Origin: Alistipes sp.
GTDB lineage: Bacteria > Bacteroidota > Bacteroidia > Bacteroidales > Rikenellaceae
Assembly (NCBI GenBank): GCA_031285485.1
Contig: JAITWC010000073.1
Coordinates: 1-6,285, forward strand
Direction of reading: 5' to 3'
DNA: 6,285 nt
The position numbers and the translations under genes were made by a program. Numbering within the stretch: the first letter of the stretch is position 1; each line of letters begins with the position of its first letter. Of the stretch, positions 4,799 to 6,285 are shown in pieces. The notes below the pieces were generated by a model. That model saw nothing but the letters and a program-made list of their open reading frames with translations, was not told the origin of the DNA and ran no database searches.

Positions 4799-5969
4799 AA
4801 CACTCTCTTCGCAGGCATGGAACGGACGAAATACACCCCGATCCCGCCCGCAGCTCGGTCAGCACGGTGTTGGCCGTCACGTCGAGCGCGGCGAGGTCGT
4901 TGTCGTAGCAGTTCAGCTTGGTCAGCGCGGTGTTTTTCGTCACGTCGAGCGCGGTGAGGTCGTTGTAGTCGCAGTCCAGCTCGGTCAGCGCGGTGAAATG
5001 CCCGATGCCCGTGAGGTCGGCAATGCCTTTGCCGTACACGACGATTTCCGTCACGGCGGCGGCTTCGGCGGCGGTGAGCTTGCCGTCCTTGTCGCCCCAC
5101 GCGTCGGTGGCCTGCGTCTTCAGCCACGCGCGGAACGCCGCGTCGGGGAAGTTGGCCTCCGTGAGGATGTCGGCGGGCGTGGGGACAACACCGGTGTTTG
5201 TCAGGCCGAGGTTCAGTGTAAGCCGCTTGCCGCTTTCGAGCGCGGTCAGCGTGGTGGGAACCTTGTAGCGGCGCGTTTGGCCCGCTATCGTGATCTCCAA
5301 CAGGTCTTCGCCGGGGGTGACGCTCTGCGGGGCGATGATATGGCTCGTACCTGCGCCCGTTTTCGCGGGATAGGCGTCGTCGCCCGTGTCGAGCGGCAGA
5401 CACTGGCCCTCTTCAATCTTGGCCTCCGATTTCAGGCCGACCGGGGTGACGGTCGCGGCGGCCAGCTGCTCGGCGGTGAAGATAGTGCTCGTAAGGTTCA
5501 CCGTCAGCCGGTGCATCAGGTGGCTGAACACGAGGTTCACATCGGCGCCATCGGCCACTCCCTCGGTGCGGGCGCCCAAAATATCGGGTTCCGCGGCTGT
5601 GGCGACATCGAAGGTGCCGTTGGGAGTTGCCGGATAATGGGCATCGAAGGTATAGGGCGCGGCTCCGAAGGCATCTGTCAGAGCGTCCCAATACATGGTA
5701 CTGGAGCCGAGCCTGTAATTGAGTCCGGCGCCTTTCCCTTCGCTCGAAATATAACCCAACCGGATTACGTCGTCGTTTTCGAGGTTCCCCGCACCGGTGG
5801 CGGGGTCGATCACGGCGCGTGTGCCGGACTGGTCGCCCGGCTCTGTTGCTATCGAGGTTGTGATTTTCACCTCTTTGCCCGGGCCGCCGCCCGGCTCGTC
5901 ATCGTTCGTGCAGGCTGTCAGGCCAAGCGCCGTGACAAGCATAGTCGTTAAAAAATATTTTATCTTCAT
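4794..5969 (-). CDS. Fimbrillin-like lipoprotein with C-terminal leucine-rich repeats, probably truncated
   Basis: A 391-aa predicted lipoprotein. Residues 1-19 are a lipoprotein signal with the lipobox LTAC and Cys20 as the lipidated residue. A Gly/Pro-rich linker follows. Residues about 34-260 resemble the Mfa-like/fimbrillin N-terminal family (ENDDVIRLGYIS, MYWD, YTFDAHYPA, VNLVFSHLMHRLTVNL). Residues about 265-310 hold ILTEANFPDAAFRAWL and an EF-hand-like GDKDGKLTAAEA. From 328 there are two 21-residue cysteine-ladder leucine-rich repeats (LTELDCDYNDLTALDV and LTKLNCYDNDLAALDV). A third begins with LTEL at 370 and then dissolves into AGSGCISSVPCLRRECF. The stop lies inside the partial sixth unit of the 42-bp array, so the natural C-terminus has probably been lost. 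Its likely site is the outer membrane or cell surface, as a fimbrial accessory or adhesin-like protein; the ligand is unknown. It starts 23 bp after the fimbrillin-family gene upstream and is probably cotranscribed with it. Confidence 0.8.
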   Translation of the reverse strand: MKIKYFLTTMLVTALGLTACTNDDEPGGGPGKEVKITTSIATEPGDQSGTRAVIDPATGAGNLENDDVIRLGYISSEGKGAGLNYRLGSSTMYWDALTDAFGAAPYTFDAHYPATPNGTFDVATAAEPDILGARTEGVADGADVNLVFSHLMHRLTVNLTSTIFTAEQLAAATVTPVGLKSEAKIEEGQCLPLDTGDDAYPAKTGAGTSHIIAPQSVTPGEDLLEITIAGQTRRYKVPTTLTALESGKRLTLNLGLTNTGVVPTPADILTEANFPDAAFRAWLKTQATDAWGDKDGKLTAAEAAAVTEIVVYGKGIADLTGIGHFTALTELDCDYNDLTALDVTKNTALTKLNCYDNDLAALDVTANTVLTELRAGSGCISSVPCLRRECF

Positions 5970-5992
5970 CTGAAAAGTTTTTATTAGTTGTC

Positions 5993-6285
5993 TTAATATT
6001 CCGTCTCTCCGTTAATGGTACCCTGTTCCTGCCAGCCGTTGATGGTCATACCGCCGATACCCACGCCGGAGGGTGTTTCCACGGTCTGTCCTCCGAGGAT
6101 GAGCGGCTCTTTCTTGCCCGTGTTGAAGTTCGCGAGCGCAGTAGTGAGGTCGCTGTTTAACGCCATATCGTTTGGAGAACCGGCGGTAAACGCGACCGTG
6201 CCTGTCAGCTTCTGTTCGCTACCTGCTACGCCCAACAGCCGGACGGTGGCAGACCATTTACCTGCATCCGTACCTGTGGTTATCT
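5993..6285 (-). CDS. Fimbrillin-family protein, C-terminal part (5' end outside window)
   Basis: The last 96 residues of a protein whose frame stays open to the right edge of the window, so the true start lies beyond 6285; a TTG at 6235 is internal, not the start. The visible part begins ITTGTDAGKWSATVRLLG and ends GGMTINGWQEQGTINGETEY. An ending of the type I-x-G-W-x-x-G-x-x-x-x-G-E-T-E is typical of Mfa-like/fimbrillin-family surface proteins of Bacteroidales. The final strand probably takes part in subunit packing, by analogy with Bacteroidales type V pili. The downstream gene has its own fimbrillin-like domain, which supports a small fimbrial or surface-protein operon. Confidence 0.7.
   Translation of the reverse strand, partial: ITTGTDAGKWSATVRLLGVAGSEQKLTGTVAFTAGSPNDMALNSDLTTALANFNTGKKEPLILGGQTVETPSGVGIGGMTINGWQEQGTINGETEY

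Noticed and set aside
4998..5951. Long plus-strand open frame opposite the lipoprotein gene (317 codons)
   Set aside because: Antisense of a gene with a lipobox, fimbrillin-like motifs and leucine-rich repeats; the plus-strand translation has no recognisable features.
5993..6235. A complete 80-residue gene starting at a TTG
   Set aside because: The frame stays open to the window edge with fimbrillin-like sequence before the TTG, so this is the end of a longer gene.

Overview
This window looks like a chromosomal piece of a GC-rich gut member of the Bacteroidota, most like Alistipes or another Bacteroidales. This is inference from protein families and promoters; no rRNA or other firm marker is present. 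The supporting signs are Mfa/fimbrillin-type lipoproteins, 21-residue cysteine-ladder leucine-rich repeats, CE1-type esterases with an N-terminal E-set domain, start sites without Shine-Dalgarno sequences, and -7 boxes of the Bacteroidota type (TAnnTTTG). Every convincing gene is on the minus strand, so the window reads from right to left.

Right part (about 6285 to 4794): the C-terminal end of a fimbrillin-family protein is followed 23 bp later by a lipoprotein. That lipoprotein joins a fimbrillin-like domain to a short EF-hand-like and leucine-rich-repeat domain. Its reading frame stops abnormally in the third leucine-rich repeat, right where an AT-rich array of 42-bp tandem repeats begins (4577-4798). 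Beyond the array lies what looks like a decayed, frameshifted C-terminal coding fragment (4361-4526) and a short perfect hairpin.

Middle part (4306 to 2427): an acyl-CoA reductase of the LuxC family and miaA overlap by four bases (ATGA) and are probably one transcript. The reductase carries two heptanucleotide-repeat tracts inside its coding sequence. A perfect 4 x 7 bp tract lies at codons 13-22, and a degenerate 4 x 7 bp tract next to a perfect 8-bp palindrome lies near the C-terminus. Gain or loss of one heptamer in the first tract would shift the frame into an early stop, so this is a candidate ON/OFF locus upstream of a tRNA-modification gene.

Left part (2324 to 99): two tandem paralogous secreted esterases (E-set plus esterase D domain, feruloyl-esterase-like) lie 12 bp apart. 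They probably form a two-gene operon driven by a recognisable Bacteroidota promoter at 2357-2389. Their likely role is removing ester groups from dietary plant polysaccharides in the periplasm or at the cell surface.

The most unusual signals are the 42-bp array with dyad symmetry beside the interrupted lipoprotein gene, and the heptamer repeats built into the acyl-CoA reductase.
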